DNA of 55,695 nt from Bacteroidales bacterium (GCA_025358455.1 JANYJP010000027.1:1-55695); one strand, 5' to 3'. Counted from the first letter of the stretch, positions 1-7,944 are shown. The notes: generated by a model from the letters alone, not told the origin. Made by a program: numbers and translations.

Positions 1-209
1 GACGGTTTGATTAAGTGCCTCGCCAGCGCCAGGACAGATTTGTAATCAATCCCCAATTCTTTGCCCTTAAACTCTTTACCATTTATTAAATCCTGTGGCA
101 CCCGGACAGTTTCGTTTCCTGGGACAGCATCATTGGCGCTGCGGGCCGACGCACTGGTGCCTTGCCTGCCTACCGGCAGGTAGGTTTTTTGCTCGCCACC
201 GAGACTATT
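1..209 (-). other. possible end-cut minus-strand coding fragment, unidentified
   Basis: On the minus strand an open stretch of about 69 codons runs from just after a stop at 210-212 to the window edge. It has no ATG. The last 40 or so codons (residues such as VRVPQDLINGKEF and ARHLIKP) look protein-like, while the upstream part runs through the palindrome at 165-184, which is probably not coding. I do not recognise a family. It could be the tail of a gene broken at its 5' end, or chance. Confidence 0.22.
165..190 (+). repeat. GC-rich palindromic hairpin followed by T run
   Basis: The 20 bases at 165-184 can form two mutually exclusive 6-bp hairpins (CCTGCC/GGCAGG with loop TACC, or CCTACC/GGTAGG with loop GGCA) and are followed by six T (185-190). 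Short palindromes of this composition are dispersed in many Bacteroidota genomes. Here the hairpin plus T run could also act as an intrinsic terminator on the plus strand. Whether it terminates anything is inference. Confidence 0.5.
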
Positions 210-210
210 T

Positions 211-308
211 CATCCTCACACGAAACTCACTGCCGTCTATCTGGACTTGGTACCGTTTAACAGTTTCACCCTGACAAGACAGTTCTCATCCATCTACCGG
301 GACTGGCA
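211..308. repeat. tandem pair of degenerate ~55-base repeat units
   Basis: Two neighbouring, diverged units (about 211-253 and 268-308 at their best-matching parts) share a core that reads on the minus strand as AGTCC, then GTAGATGG or ATAGACGG, then GTGAG-like sequence. The same unit recurs singly at about 2632-2670 and as another pair at about 3523-3613. See the finding on this repeat family. Confidence 0.5.
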
Positions 309-479
309 AAAAACGCGGCACCGCGACCCTTCGCTAGCGCTCTGGGCAGGCTCCGACGGCACCTCATAAAACCACCGGGCCGTTACCAACCAAACTAAAA
401 AAATGCAGATTATTCTTTTGACTGAATTGTGAGATAAAAAATGGGTTAACAGTTTTGAAAATTTACTTAAAAAGAATGT
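301..479. other. noncoding leader region upstream of the serine hydrolase gene
   Basis: About 180 bases without a supported gene. The part 310-390 is conspicuously GC-rich compared with the AT-rich genes on its right, and it ends in a CCGTTACCAAC stretch. From 400 to 479 it becomes AT-rich. I see no clear TAnnTTTG promoter element. Confidence 0.4.
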
Positions 480-2372
480 ATGAAAATGTTTAACAAAATA
501 GCTACCGTATTATTATCACTCCTTTTTATTTTTAGTGCCTCAAAATCGTTTGCTCAAATTGTTGGTAATGTTAATAAGCCACAAACACTAAGTGAATTAA
601 GTGAATCAATTCAAAAAGTATTAAAGGATACCCAAACACCTGGTGCAGGTGTTGTTATGTTATCAGGCGATGAAGCAATTATGCTCCAGGGTTTTGGAAA
701 AGCTGACATTGAAAAAAATATCAATGCAAATGAAAATACGATTTTTCGACTTGGGTCAATTTCGAAGACTTTTGTAGCATTGGCAATCTTAAAATTGCAA
801 GAAGAAGGGCAATTAAATCTTAAAGATAAAATAATAGATATCATTCCGGAAATCAAATTTAACAATACTTGGGAAGATAAATATCCAATCAGAATTGAAA
901 ATTTGCTTGAGCACACTTCTGGCTGGAAATATTGGAGCATGTCAGAACTTGGAAGCAATGATCCAAAACCAAAAACACTAAAAGAAGCCCTTGATTTTTA
1001 TCCTAAAACCAGAACATCTTTGTTTGTTCCAGGAACAAGGATAATGGAAAGTAATGTGGGGATTGCAGTTGCAGCTTATATCGTTGAAAAAGTATCAGGT
1101 CTCACTTTTGAAAATTATATGGACATAAATTTTTTCAAACCAATGGGATTGAAATCTATGTCCTTTCTTCAAACGGAACAATACAAAAAATTGGCAGCTA
1201 CTTTGTATGAAAATAATATTAAATTAAATTACCTCAATATTATTTATCGACCTGCAGCAGCTCTCAATAGTTCACCAGTTGATATGGCAAAATTCCTTAA
1301 ATTTTTTATTAATAGAGGCAAAATAAATAATATTCAATTACTTACCGATTCATCTTTAAGTAGAATGGAAAGAGCCGGTAGTCTTCAAAAAAATATATCG
1401 AAGTTTGAGCTTTATAGCGGTAATGGTTTATCCAATGAATCTTCCTCATTTAATGGGTTTTTGTATCACGGTTTTTCTGGAAGCCTTCCTGGTTGCTATG
1501 CCGATTTTGGATATATTACAGAAAATAATCTGGGTTATGCAGTTATGATTAACAATGGTGATAATGAACCTTTGCATAAAATAGTCAATTTAATAAAATA
1601 CTATCAAACAAAAGATTTAAAACAAAAATCGGTTGAAATTGACACTAAAAAGTATAAAATTGATGACAATTTATCTGGATATTACACCTGTATTCTTTCT
1701 AAATTAGATCCAATCAAAGCCTTAGAACTTATTAAGAATGTTCACAAAGTTTGGTTAAAAAACGATACCGTTTATATAAAGCGCCTAATGAATGGAAATT
1801 CAACTAATAAGTTTATTTATGCGGGCAATAATGAATTTAGATCGGTTGATACAAATCAAATTGGGTTTGTTGTGATAAGCGATCCATTAGAAGGCAATAT
1901 AATTGGGCTTAATTTAAAAAAGATTTCACCCTTGTGGGCTTACACCCTGCTTTCAATATTTTACCTATTTTTTATAGTACTTTTTAGTTCAATTGTTTTT
2001 GGACTTCTATCTGTATTTGTCTATTCGTTTGGGAAAAAGAATAGTAAATTCGCTTTGTTAATTAGCTTATTGCCAATCATTACATATTCATTCATATTAG
2101 TTATCGCAGGCTTGTTAAAATTATCAATTCATAATAGATACGATATGTTTCAAATAATTGGCACGATGAATCCAATTTCAATTCTAATTTTTATTTGCAG
2201 TATTTGTTATGCCTTGGCTACAATTTGGGCTTTGTACTATATCTACAAAAAACGCCATGAAAAAATGTCTAAACTTTTTTATTTTCATTCAGCATTAGCT
2301 GCAATAATAAACTTAATTTTTATGTTTTATTTTTTAAGCAACGGATTGATTGGAATTCCAACATGGATTTAA
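480..2372 (+). CDS. beta-lactamase-superfamily (class C-like) serine hydrolase with membrane tail
   Basis: The 630-residue protein starts with a signal peptide (about residues 1-26, ending SFAQ). A beta-lactamase/penicillin-binding type domain (PF00144-like) follows to about residue 375. The nucleophile motif S93-I-S-K96 and the LLEHTSG segment (142-148) are intact. Where the family has YxN the protein has E190-S-N192, and where it normally has a GHxG-type third motif it has G331-F332-S-G334. Thus Tyr and His are both replaced, and normal peptidase or lactamase activity is doubtful. The last 145 or so residues hold four or five hydrophobic membrane segments, an arrangement seen in uncharacterised Bacteroidota relatives. 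Base composition is more AT-rich than most of the window, suggesting an acquired gene. Family assignment is firm; substrate is unknown. Confidence 0.85.
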   Translation: MKMFNKIATVLLSLLFIFSASKSFAQIVGNVNKPQTLSELSESIQKVLKDTQTPGAGVVMLSGDEAIMLQGFGKADIEKNINANENTIFRLGSISKTFVALAILKLQEEGQLNLKDKIIDIIPEIKFNNTWEDKYPIRIENLLEHTSGWKYWSMSELGSNDPKPKTLKEALDFYPKTRTSLFVPGTRIMESNVGIAVAAYIVEKVSGLTFENYMDINFFKPMGLKSMSFLQTEQYKKLAATLYENNIKLNYLNIIYRPAAALNSSPVDMAKFLKFFINRGKINNIQLLTDSSLSRMERAGSLQKNISKFELYSGNGLSNESSSFNGFLYHGFSGSLPGCYADFGYITENNLGYAVMINNGDNEPLHKIVNLIKYYQTKDLKQKSVEIDTKKYKIDDNLSGYYTCILSKLDPIKALELIKNVHKVWLKNDTVYIKRLMNGNSTNKFIYAGNNEFRSVDTNQIGFVVISDPLEGNIIGLNLKKISPLWAYTLLSIFYLFFIVLFSSIVFGLLSVFVYSFGKKNSKFALLISLLPIITYSFILVIAGLLKLSIHNRYDMFQIIGTMNPISILIFICSICYALATIWALYYIYKKRHEKMSKLFYFHSALAAIINLIFMFYFLSNGLIGIPTWI

Positions 2373-2437
2373 TTTATATAAAAGGAACACAACAGGGTAA
2401 GTAACATCATTACTTTCAAGCAGTATAAAACAGCATC

Positions 2438-2629
2438 ATGCAAATCATCTCCGGAACATTCCGGGTGTATAAGGTCAAAAAATGGGAGAGTGCTTTCAAA
2501 AAGCACATTTACAGAATATTACGAAATGAATCGGGAATAAGCAGTGCAAGCGCCGATAATGTAAGCAAGATTAAGTTTCAAATTCCCGTTGAGAAATGCT
2601 TTTTCAGAAGCGATCAGTTTGGGATATAA
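2438..2629 (+). CDS. doubtful small ORF, 63 codons
   Basis: A short open frame between the serine hydrolase and the DUF4160 gene encodes a basic peptide (MQIISGTFRVYKVKKWES...) with no recognisable domain, signal or conserved motif. It ends next to a copy of the degenerate repeat. It may be chance or the relic of a lost gene; I would not use it for functional inference. Confidence 0.15.
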   Translation: MQIISGTFRVYKVKKWESAFKKHIYRILRNESGISSASADNVSKIKFQIPVEKCFFRSDQFGI

Positions 2630-2631
2630 AA

Positions 2632-2670
2632 TTTCGAGACAACTCACTCCCATCTACCGGGATTTATTAC
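2632..2670. repeat. single copy of degenerate ~55-base repeat
   Basis: The stretch GAGACAACTCACTCCCATC followed by TACCGGGAT matches the copy at 3523-3562 (GGGACAACTTACTACCATC, then TACCAGGAT) at most positions. It lies in the gap between two accessory genes. Confidence 0.55.
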
Positions 2671-2698
2671 AATTGAAATTAAAATATCCCTTAATTAA

Positions 2699-2730
2699 TT
2701 TGTCAATATGTACCCAATTAGATACCTTTG
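2699..2730 (+). promoter_or_regulatory. Bacteroides-type promoter for the DUF4160/DUF2442 pair
   Basis: TTTG (2699-2702), a 20-base spacer, then TACCTTTG (2723-2730) fits the Bacteroidota sigma-factor consensus TTTG/N19-21/TAnnTTTG exactly. Transcription would begin near 2736, leaving a leader of only about ten bases before the ATG at 2745. Confidence 0.65.
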
Positions 2731-2744
2731 TAAAAAATGACTGA

Positions 2745-2981
2745 ATGCCATCGATTGATAGCTTCAATGGAATTAAGATAAATGTATACAATGGAGAACA
2801 TAGGCCACCTCATATACATGCAAGCTATAACGAATTTGAAGTTTTAATCGTAATTGAGACCAAGGACATATATGCTGGAGAGTTACCAAATAAACAAATG
2901 AAAAGTGTATTCGATTGGTTATCTGTTAACTCAGATTGGGCGCTTAAAGTTTTTTATGAATTAAATCCAAATCTGCAATGA
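2745..2981 (+). CDS. DUF4160 domain protein
   Basis: The 78-residue protein is a complete DUF4160 domain: the N-terminal MPSI, the EHRPPHIHA segment (about residues 19-27) and the GELP segment with a following Trp-containing helix are all present. The family is small, cytoplasmic and of unknown biochemical function. It is very often encoded next to a DUF2442 protein, as here, where its stop overlaps the next start by four bases (ATGA at 2978). The pair has its own strong promoter. A toxin-antitoxin-like role has been suspected for such pairs from genome context, but nothing in this sequence proves it. Confidence 0.85.
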   Translation: MPSIDSFNGIKINVYNGEHRPPHIHASYNEFEVLIVIETKDIYAGELPNKQMKSVFDWLSVNSDWALKVFYELNPNLQ

Positions 2982-3499
2982 GACGAAAAATTAAAATACC
3001 AAGGATTTTGAAAATTAACTGGATAAAAGGATTATCAATTTCGGTTGTTTTCAATAATGGAGAATCAAGGATTATTGATTTTAAAAAATTCTTCAAAAAA
3101 TTAGAGATTAATAATGACTCTCCTATCATGATTCTCAAAGACTCAGACGAATTTGGTAAGGCTGAATTAAAAAACAATACTCTCTCGTGGAGTAACGTTG
3201 AACAATTCATTACAGATAAGAACAGTAAAAAAGTAAAAGTTCCCTTTGAAATTGGTGCTGATGTTTTATTAAAGTACAGCAGCACAGAAGTAACTGGGAT
3301 AACTTCTAAAATCGGACGCCTCGTCAGAGATACACGGATTAAATCTGGTTTAACACAAAAAGAATTAGCTATAAAGAGTGGTACCTCTAGAAATTATATC
3401 TCCCGGATTGAGAATGACAGATCTGATATAGAACTTGACACTCTCAGAAAGATAATTGAAACAGGATTAGGAAAACACCTGGAGATAAATGTTAAATAA
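2978..3499 (+). CDS. DUF2442 protein with C-terminal XRE-type HTH domain
   Basis: The 173-residue protein has an N-terminal DUF2442-like part (about residues 5-80, with the ISVVFNNGESRIIDF core). A helix-turn-helix of the Cro/XRE family follows at about 108-165 (RDTRIKSGLTQKELA, then SRNYISRIENDRS). Translation is coupled to the upstream DUF4160 gene by a 4-base overlap. The HTH makes it the natural candidate for autoregulation of this two-gene operon, like the antitoxin in a toxin-antitoxin module. That role is inferred from architecture, not shown. Confidence 0.85.
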   Translation: MRRKIKIPRILKINWIKGLSISVVFNNGESRIIDFKKFFKKLEINNDSPIMILKDSDEFGKAELKNNTLSWSNVEQFITDKNSKKVKVPFEIGADVLLKYSSTEVTGITSKIGRLVRDTRIKSGLTQKELAIKSGTSRNYISRIENDRSDIELDTLRKIIETGLGKHLEINVK

Positions 3500-3996
3500 T
3501 TAACAGCTAAAGCAAAATTCATTTTACCGGGACAACTTACTACCATCTACCAGGATTAATTACTTTGCCATATTACATTTATCGGGACAAATCTGTATCA
3601 TCTTGCGGGATAGTGTGTTTTCTTGCCCGCCTTGCTTATATAACTTTTATCAAAGACAATCGCAATACGCCCACTGCCTGAAGACAAAACAAGTTTCTTA
3701 TTAAATGTTAAGAAATCAAATTGTTTTTCAAATTTTTGTCTGTACCTTTATTCTTTATGCTTGCCGTAGCGAGACAGTTGTAAGAAGTTAATACGGCCGC
3801 GAATGGATAAAAAAAAAGGTAAATATTTAAATGAGTATAACCTCAATTGGTTGTATTCTTGAATGGATCCATAAATGGAAAAACAACATTTCTACTGGCT
3901 GCACGAAGTACATTTTTAGATGTTGCCCGCACACATAAAAGCCGCACTTGCCACCGCGACGCCAAAACTTTTAAAAATAATTTAAAGACACTGCAA
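3500..3996. other. ~500-base gene-free gap with repeat copies
   Basis: The first 115 bases hold two tandem copies of the degenerate repeat. The middle is AT-rich with no supported frame. The right part (about 3920-3965) is a short GC-richer stretch (GCCGCACTTGCCACCGCG). The frame of the downstream NmrA-like gene stays open back to 3847, but that extension has no family similarity and reads through this GC-rich patch, so I treat it as noncoding. Confidence 0.5.
3523..3613. repeat. tandem pair of degenerate ~55-base repeat units
   Basis: Two units spaced by about 54 bases: one at 3523-3562 (ACCGGGACAACTTACTACC...) and one at 3579-3613 (ATCGGGACAAATCTGTATC...). Both match the copies near 211-308 and 2632-2670. 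They lie directly downstream of the DUF2442-HTH gene. Confidence 0.55.
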
Positions 3997-4872
3997 ATGA
4001 GTAATATACTGATAACAGGAGCAACGGGAAATATTGGAATGGAGGTGATTCGATTTTTGCACAAAATTGACACATCAAATCGGATTATTGCAGGTGTTAG
4101 AAATATAGAGAAAGCAAAAAATGTTTTTAAGGACTATCCAAAACTGGATTATGTTCATTTTGATTTTGAGGATTTTGAAACGTTTGACAATGCTCTGACT
4201 GATATTGACAGGATTTTCCTTTTACGACCTCCCCACATATCAGATATTGACAAATATTTCAAACCACTGATTTCTAAGATTAAGAAACACAACATCAGCG
4301 AGGTTGTTTTTTTATCAGTCCAAGGAGCAGAAACAAGCAAAGTGATTCCACATAACAAAATTGAGCGGTTGATAAATGAAAACAGATTGAATTACATTTT
4401 TCTCCGACCAAGTTACTTCATGCAAAACCTGACAACGACTTTGATTAATGACATAAAAACAAAACGAGAGATTATTTTGCCATCCGGACAAGCACAATTC
4501 AACTGGATTGATATTGAAAATATCGGAGAAGCAGGAGCAATTCTGCTTGACAAATTCGGAGATTATAAAAATCAATCATTTGAAATAACCGGATTGGAAA
4601 ATGAAAGTTTTGCGGGTGTGACTTCGCTGATAAATAAAGCGATTGAAAATCCAATCAGATTCAGAAATGTAAATCCGCTTAGATTCTTTAGAATAAAAAA
4701 GCGAGAAAGGATGGTAACAGGAATGATTATCGTTATGATGCTTCTTCACTTTTTGCCAAGATTTCAAAAAGCACCGAGGATTTCAAATTTTTATGAACGA
4801 TTGACAGGAAAAAAACCGACAGATTTAAAAACATTTATTGAAAGAGAAAAGAAACAATTTGAGAAACAATAA
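3997..4872 (+). CDS. NmrA-like / atypical SDR family NAD(P)-binding protein
   Basis: I start the gene at the ATG at 3997, giving 291 residues that begin MSNILITGATGNIG. The Rossmann motif GATGNIG lies at residues 8-14, directly after the first beta strand, as in NmrA-like and NAD(P)H:quinone-reductase-like atypical SDRs. The middle shows the expected LRPSYFMQNL segment. Members bind NAD(P) in the cytoplasm and act as reductases or redox sensors; no specific substrate can be read here. The gene is AT-rich, stands alone, and belongs with the accessory genes on its left. Confidence 0.85.
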   Translation: MSNILITGATGNIGMEVIRFLHKIDTSNRIIAGVRNIEKAKNVFKDYPKLDYVHFDFEDFETFDNALTDIDRIFLLRPPHISDIDKYFKPLISKIKKHNISEVVFLSVQGAETSKVIPHNKIERLINENRLNYIFLRPSYFMQNLTTTLINDIKTKREIILPSGQAQFNWIDIENIGEAGAILLDKFGDYKNQSFEITGLENESFAGVTSLINKAIENPIRFRNVNPLRFFRIKKRERMVTGMIIVMMLLHFLPRFQKAPRISNFYERLTGKKPTDLKTFIEREKKQFEKQ

Positions 4873-4959
4873 ATTACGCCCCATAATAAATAGACCTTCA
4901 TGTGGTCTTAATTCACTATTTGAGTAGGATAAATGAATTATATGTGATTAATAATCAAG

Positions 4960-4976
4960 TGACAATTTAATTGTCA
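4960..4976 (-). terminator. possible terminator hairpin of the Gfo/Idh/MocA gene
   Basis: A perfect palindrome, TGACAATTTAATTGTCA, overlaps the stop codon of the minus-strand oxidoreductase gene. It can form a 6-bp hairpin with a 5-base loop. There is no strong T run after it in the minus direction, so termination is only possible. Confidence 0.3.
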
Positions 4977-6071
4977 GGGCTTTATCTTGTTCCTGAATTT
5001 GCCAAGATGTTCAGCACTCTGCCTCACCAGCCGTTGAACTGACAGTCCATGATCTAAATCAGGAATGAATGATTTACTGTCATTCCCGGTTAAGAAAACA
5101 TAATGTGCATGTATCATCGCGCGTAACCATCCGGACGGAACATGCCCTGAAGGAAAACTGGTTGACGGCTTATAATTGCTGCCGGTAAATATTCTGTTCC
5201 ACATACCTGACTGTTCAGTGTAGTATTCAAAATAGTCAGGGTTATGAGAAGAGAATCTTATACTTCCTTTTTCGGCAAAAAGTTCCAGGGAAAGCAGATC
5301 CCCTGTTCCGGAACTGATCCGGCTCGCTGAAAGAGTTCCTGCTGCTGATGTCCGGCTGTCATAAAGAGTTATCAGACTGAAAAGGTCAGAATCAGGCGGG
5401 ACATCCTTAAACTGACCTGACTGCAAAGCGCTGTCAATCTGTAAATTATCGCCAAGAAAGGCTGTTATTAAACTGATAGCATGTGAACCCAGATCGGCCA
5501 TTGCACCCCCATCAGGAGCGGGTGTCAGTCTTGTTGACCGTTTGTCTCGATACTCTTTCTGAAGATAGTCACCATGATAATACCTGAGGTCAAAATGTAT
5601 TGGTTTACCAAGCTTTCCTGTTTTCCATAAGTTCAAAGCCTCGCGCACCGACGACATGAAGAGATACTGAAAACCAGTTTGTATTTTTATTTCAGGATGT
5701 TGACTGACAGTTTTTGCCATAAGCATCTCTTCATCAATACTTGAGCAAACTGGTTTCTCAATATAGATCCTTCTCACTGAAGGCATTTCCAATACTTTAA
5801 TAAGATGCTCATAATGGACTTTGTTTGGTCCGAGTATGTAAACAGTATCAGTATTTTTATTTGAAAGGAATTCATCAATAGGAACCGGATTCCTGAATCC
5901 AAACTGCCTGGCAAATTCATTTCTGCTGTTCTCAGTTGAAGAGCAAACGGCTTCAAGTTCCGTTTGTGGTGAGTCATTGTAATAATATCGTAATGAATTC
6001 AGCGCGAAAGCATGAGCGCGGGCTATACCTCCTGCTCCAATAAACCCGACATATATCTTTTCATTGTTCAT
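4974..6071 (-). CDS. Gfo/Idh/MocA family oxidoreductase
   Basis: NAD(P)-dependent sugar-type oxidoreductase, 365 residues from the start chosen here. The Rossmann motif GFIGAGGIARAHA sits at the N terminus and the family's EKP motif (YIEKPV) around residue 95; the C-terminal alpha/beta substrate domain is complete. No signal peptide, so cytoplasmic. An ATG nine codons upstream (6098) is in frame. However, a TAAATTTG -7 element at 6096-6103 on this strand would place the transcript start after that codon, favouring 6071. The substrate is unknown; family members oxidise or reduce sugars and sugar derivatives, which suits the nearby fucosidases. Confidence 0.88.
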   Translation of the reverse strand: MNNEKIYVGFIGAGGIARAHAFALNSLRYYYNDSPQTELEAVCSSTENSRNEFARQFGFRNPVPIDEFLSNKNTDTVYILGPNKVHYEHLIKVLEMPSVRRIYIEKPVCSSIDEEMLMAKTVSQHPEIKIQTGFQYLFMSSVREALNLWKTGKLGKPIHFDLRYYHGDYLQKEYRDKRSTRLTPAPDGGAMADLGSHAISLITAFLGDNLQIDSALQSGQFKDVPPDSDLFSLITLYDSRTSAAGTLSASRISSGTGDLLSLELFAEKGSIRFSSHNPDYFEYYTEQSGMWNRIFTGSNYKPSTSFPSGHVPSGWLRAMIHAHYVFLTGNDSKSFIPDLDHGLSVQRLVRQSAEHLGKFRNKIKP

Positions 6072-6095
6072 CTGTGACAAGAATAAGTTATTCAT

Positions 6096-6103
6096 CAAAT
6101 TTA
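6096..6103 (-). promoter_or_regulatory. -7 promoter element for the Gfo/Idh/MocA gene
   Basis: The minus strand reads TAAATTTG, a full match to the Bacteroidota -7 consensus TAnnTTTG. I see no good TTTG at the -33 position. It decides in favour of the shorter start at 6071. Confidence 0.35.
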
Positions 6104-6270
6104 ACCGAAAAATTCAAGAAATAACATCGGATTTTCAATTGCCGCAACTAAGAAAATTTGGGGTGGAAGAAAAGAAGGCAAAAATTATCTGTTCAAAAAC
6201 TGAAATTAAAAATAATCCGGTTAATTTAGCTGTTGAAGAATTAGCTGAAATCTTTTTAACCCGGGAATAG
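6100..6270 (+). pseudogene. C-terminal remnant of an iron-containing alcohol dehydrogenase
   Basis: About 56 codons ending in a stop at 6268-6270 read ...DFQLPQLRKFGVEEKK...KNNPVNLAVEELAEIFLTRE. This matches the typical C-terminal end of iron-dependent alcohol dehydrogenases: the LP.LxxFGV segment, then KNNPVxLxxEEL.EI. A full enzyme has about 380 residues, so some 85% is gone. The left edge lies at or under the start of the oppositely oriented oxidoreductase gene. Lactaldehyde reductase (FucO), which belongs to this family, would fit a fucose-using locus, but the fragment is too short to say which member it was. Confidence 0.6.
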
Positions 6271-6314
6271 AAATTTGAGAACCTGTTCTTAATAAGATAA
6301 CTTAACCAACCTAT

Positions 6315-7670
6315 ATGAAAACAAAATCCATTTTTACAGCACTCCTGTTCCTTTTCACATTAATAACACCCCAATATTCAATTGCTCAGCTTCCAAAAGA
6401 GACTGAAGCTCAGAAAGCCCAAAGATTGAAATGGTGGACCGATGCAAGGTTCGGAATGTTTATCCACTGGGGATTATATGCATCGCCAGCCCGTCACGAA
6501 TGGGTCAAAAATGCTGAGCGGATGACAAACGAACAGTATCAGAAATATTTTGAGGTTTTTAATCCCGATATGTATGATCCTCATGAATGGGCAAAAATGG
6601 CTAAAGCAGCCGGAATGAAATATGTGGTACTTACAGCAAAACACCATGAGGGATTCTGTCTCTTCGATTCAAAATTCACTGATTATAAATCGGTCAATAC
6701 TCCTTACGGGAAAGATATTATTAAAGAATATGTAGAGGCATTCAGAGCAGAAGGGTTAAAAGTAGGATTCTACTATTCTCTTATTGACTGGCATCATCCC
6801 GACTATACAATAGATAGGGTACATCCTCTTCGTCAGGCATCCGATTCAGCTTATTCCCGTCTGAATAAAGGAAGGGATATGAATAAATACCGTGAGTATA
6901 TAAAGAATCAGGTGCGTGAACTGCTGACAAATTATGGAGAGATCAGCATAATCTGGTTCGATTTTTCCTTTCCCGGGAAGAATGGGAAGGGTCGCTCAGA
7001 CTGGGATTCTGAAAATATCCTGAAACTTGCCCGCAGTCTGCAGCCTGGAATTATTGTTGACGACCGACTTGACCTGAGTGATGTTGAGGGTGGATGGGAT
7101 TTCACAACCCCTGAGCAGGTAAAGGTCTCCAAATGGCCTGAAGTTAATGGTAAAAGAGTTCCATGGGAAACATGCCAGACATTCTCAGGTTCATGGGGCT
7201 ATTACAGAGATGAAACATCCTGGAAAAGCCCCGCTCAATTGCTGGAGCTTCTTATAGAATCAGTCAGCAAAGGTGGAAATTTACTTCTGAATGTTGGTCC
7301 AACAGCCCGTGGAGTATTTGATTACAGAGCTCAGGACAGGTTAAAATCTATGGGTGAATGGATGAAATATAATTATCGCTCAATATATGGATGCACCGAA
7401 GCCCCGGCGGGATTTACTGCACCTGCAAATACTCTTCTGACATTTAATCCGGTAACAAAAAGATTATATGTTCATTTGTTGGCTTATCCTATGGGCAGCC
7501 TTACATTGTCAGGTATTGGTGATAAAGTTAAGTATATCCAGTTTCTGCATGATGCATCTGAAATCAAATTCGATACATCTGAAGATAGGGCCAAAAATGA
7601 TATTACTCTTCAGCTTCCGGTGACGAAACCTCTTGTAGAAATACCGGTTCTGGAGATTTATCTGAAATAG
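6315..7670 (+). CDS. GH29 alpha-L-fucosidase, secreted
   Basis: 451-residue retaining alpha-L-fucosidase with an N-terminal signal peptide (about 1-25, ending SIAQ), so exported to the periplasm or surface. GH29 hallmarks: RFGMFIHWG (46-53), the TAKHHEGF segment with His110-His111, the GFYYSLIDWHHP strand, and the nucleophile Asp216 in IIWFDFSF. A small C-terminal beta domain follows from about 360. It releases terminal L-fucose from glycans. It sits alone between two gene remnants. A weak promoter (TTTG at 6274, 20-base spacer, TAACTTAA) would give an almost leaderless transcript. Linkage preference cannot be read from the sequence. Confidence 0.95.
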   Translation: MKTKSIFTALLFLFTLITPQYSIAQLPKETEAQKAQRLKWWTDARFGMFIHWGLYASPARHEWVKNAERMTNEQYQKYFEVFNPDMYDPHEWAKMAKAAGMKYVVLTAKHHEGFCLFDSKFTDYKSVNTPYGKDIIKEYVEAFRAEGLKVGFYYSLIDWHHPDYTIDRVHPLRQASDSAYSRLNKGRDMNKYREYIKNQVRELLTNYGEISIIWFDFSFPGKNGKGRSDWDSENILKLARSLQPGIIVDDRLDLSDVEGGWDFTTPEQVKVSKWPEVNGKRVPWETCQTFSGSWGYYRDETSWKSPAQLLELLIESVSKGGNLLLNVGPTARGVFDYRAQDRLKSMGEWMKYNYRSIYGCTEAPAGFTAPANTLLTFNPVTKRLYVHLLAYPMGSLTLSGIGDKVKYIQFLHDASEIKFDTSEDRAKNDITLQLPVTKPLVEIPVLEIYLK

Positions 7671-7725
7671 TTTTTAACCCCTTCATTCCGGCCTACTGGG
7701 GAAAATCTATTTGCGATCTTCGCGG

Positions 7726-7836
7726 TTAATGAACAGTTACCAGCTTCTTAAGAGCCTTCTCAAATTTTCCTCTGATTTCAGAGGTTACCGGCTTCTTTAA
7801 CCAGAAATATACATGATGAATAAAAAGTTTTTTCAT
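7726..7836 (-). pseudogene. N-terminal remnant of a Dabb (stress-responsive alpha/beta barrel) protein
   Basis: The minus strand encodes 36 residues from ATG to TAA: MKKLFIHHVYFWLKKP... KFEKALKKLVTV. This corresponds to the first strand and helix of the Dabb domain (typical start IxHxVxFWLK, then a helix and LxxL). A complete Dabb protein has about 100 residues. The missing two thirds are not found in other frames of the following 55 bases, so the gene has been truncated. Confidence 0.55.
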
Positions 7837-7944
7837 ATTGATTTGATTTGAATTGAACTTTAATTATACGATAGATTAATTATAGCGAAGATAGTAAAAA
7901 TGGTAAAATGGAACTTTTATGAACCCATTTACGGTTAATTCTTA

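Noticed and set aside
3847-3996. N-terminal extension of the NmrA-like protein by 50 codons
   Set aside because: The Rossmann strand and GATGNIG motif start right after the ATG at 3997. The extension reads through a GC-rich noncoding patch and has no family counterpart.
1-4872. Integron cassette array
   Set aside because: Small accessory genes, a toxin-antitoxin-like pair and GC-rich gaps suggested it, but I see no integrase gene and no convincing attC site. Only the repeat family is reported.
4900-4925. Hairpin AGACC/GGTCT as terminator of the NmrA-like gene
   Set aside because: Only five base pairs and no T run; too weak to claim.
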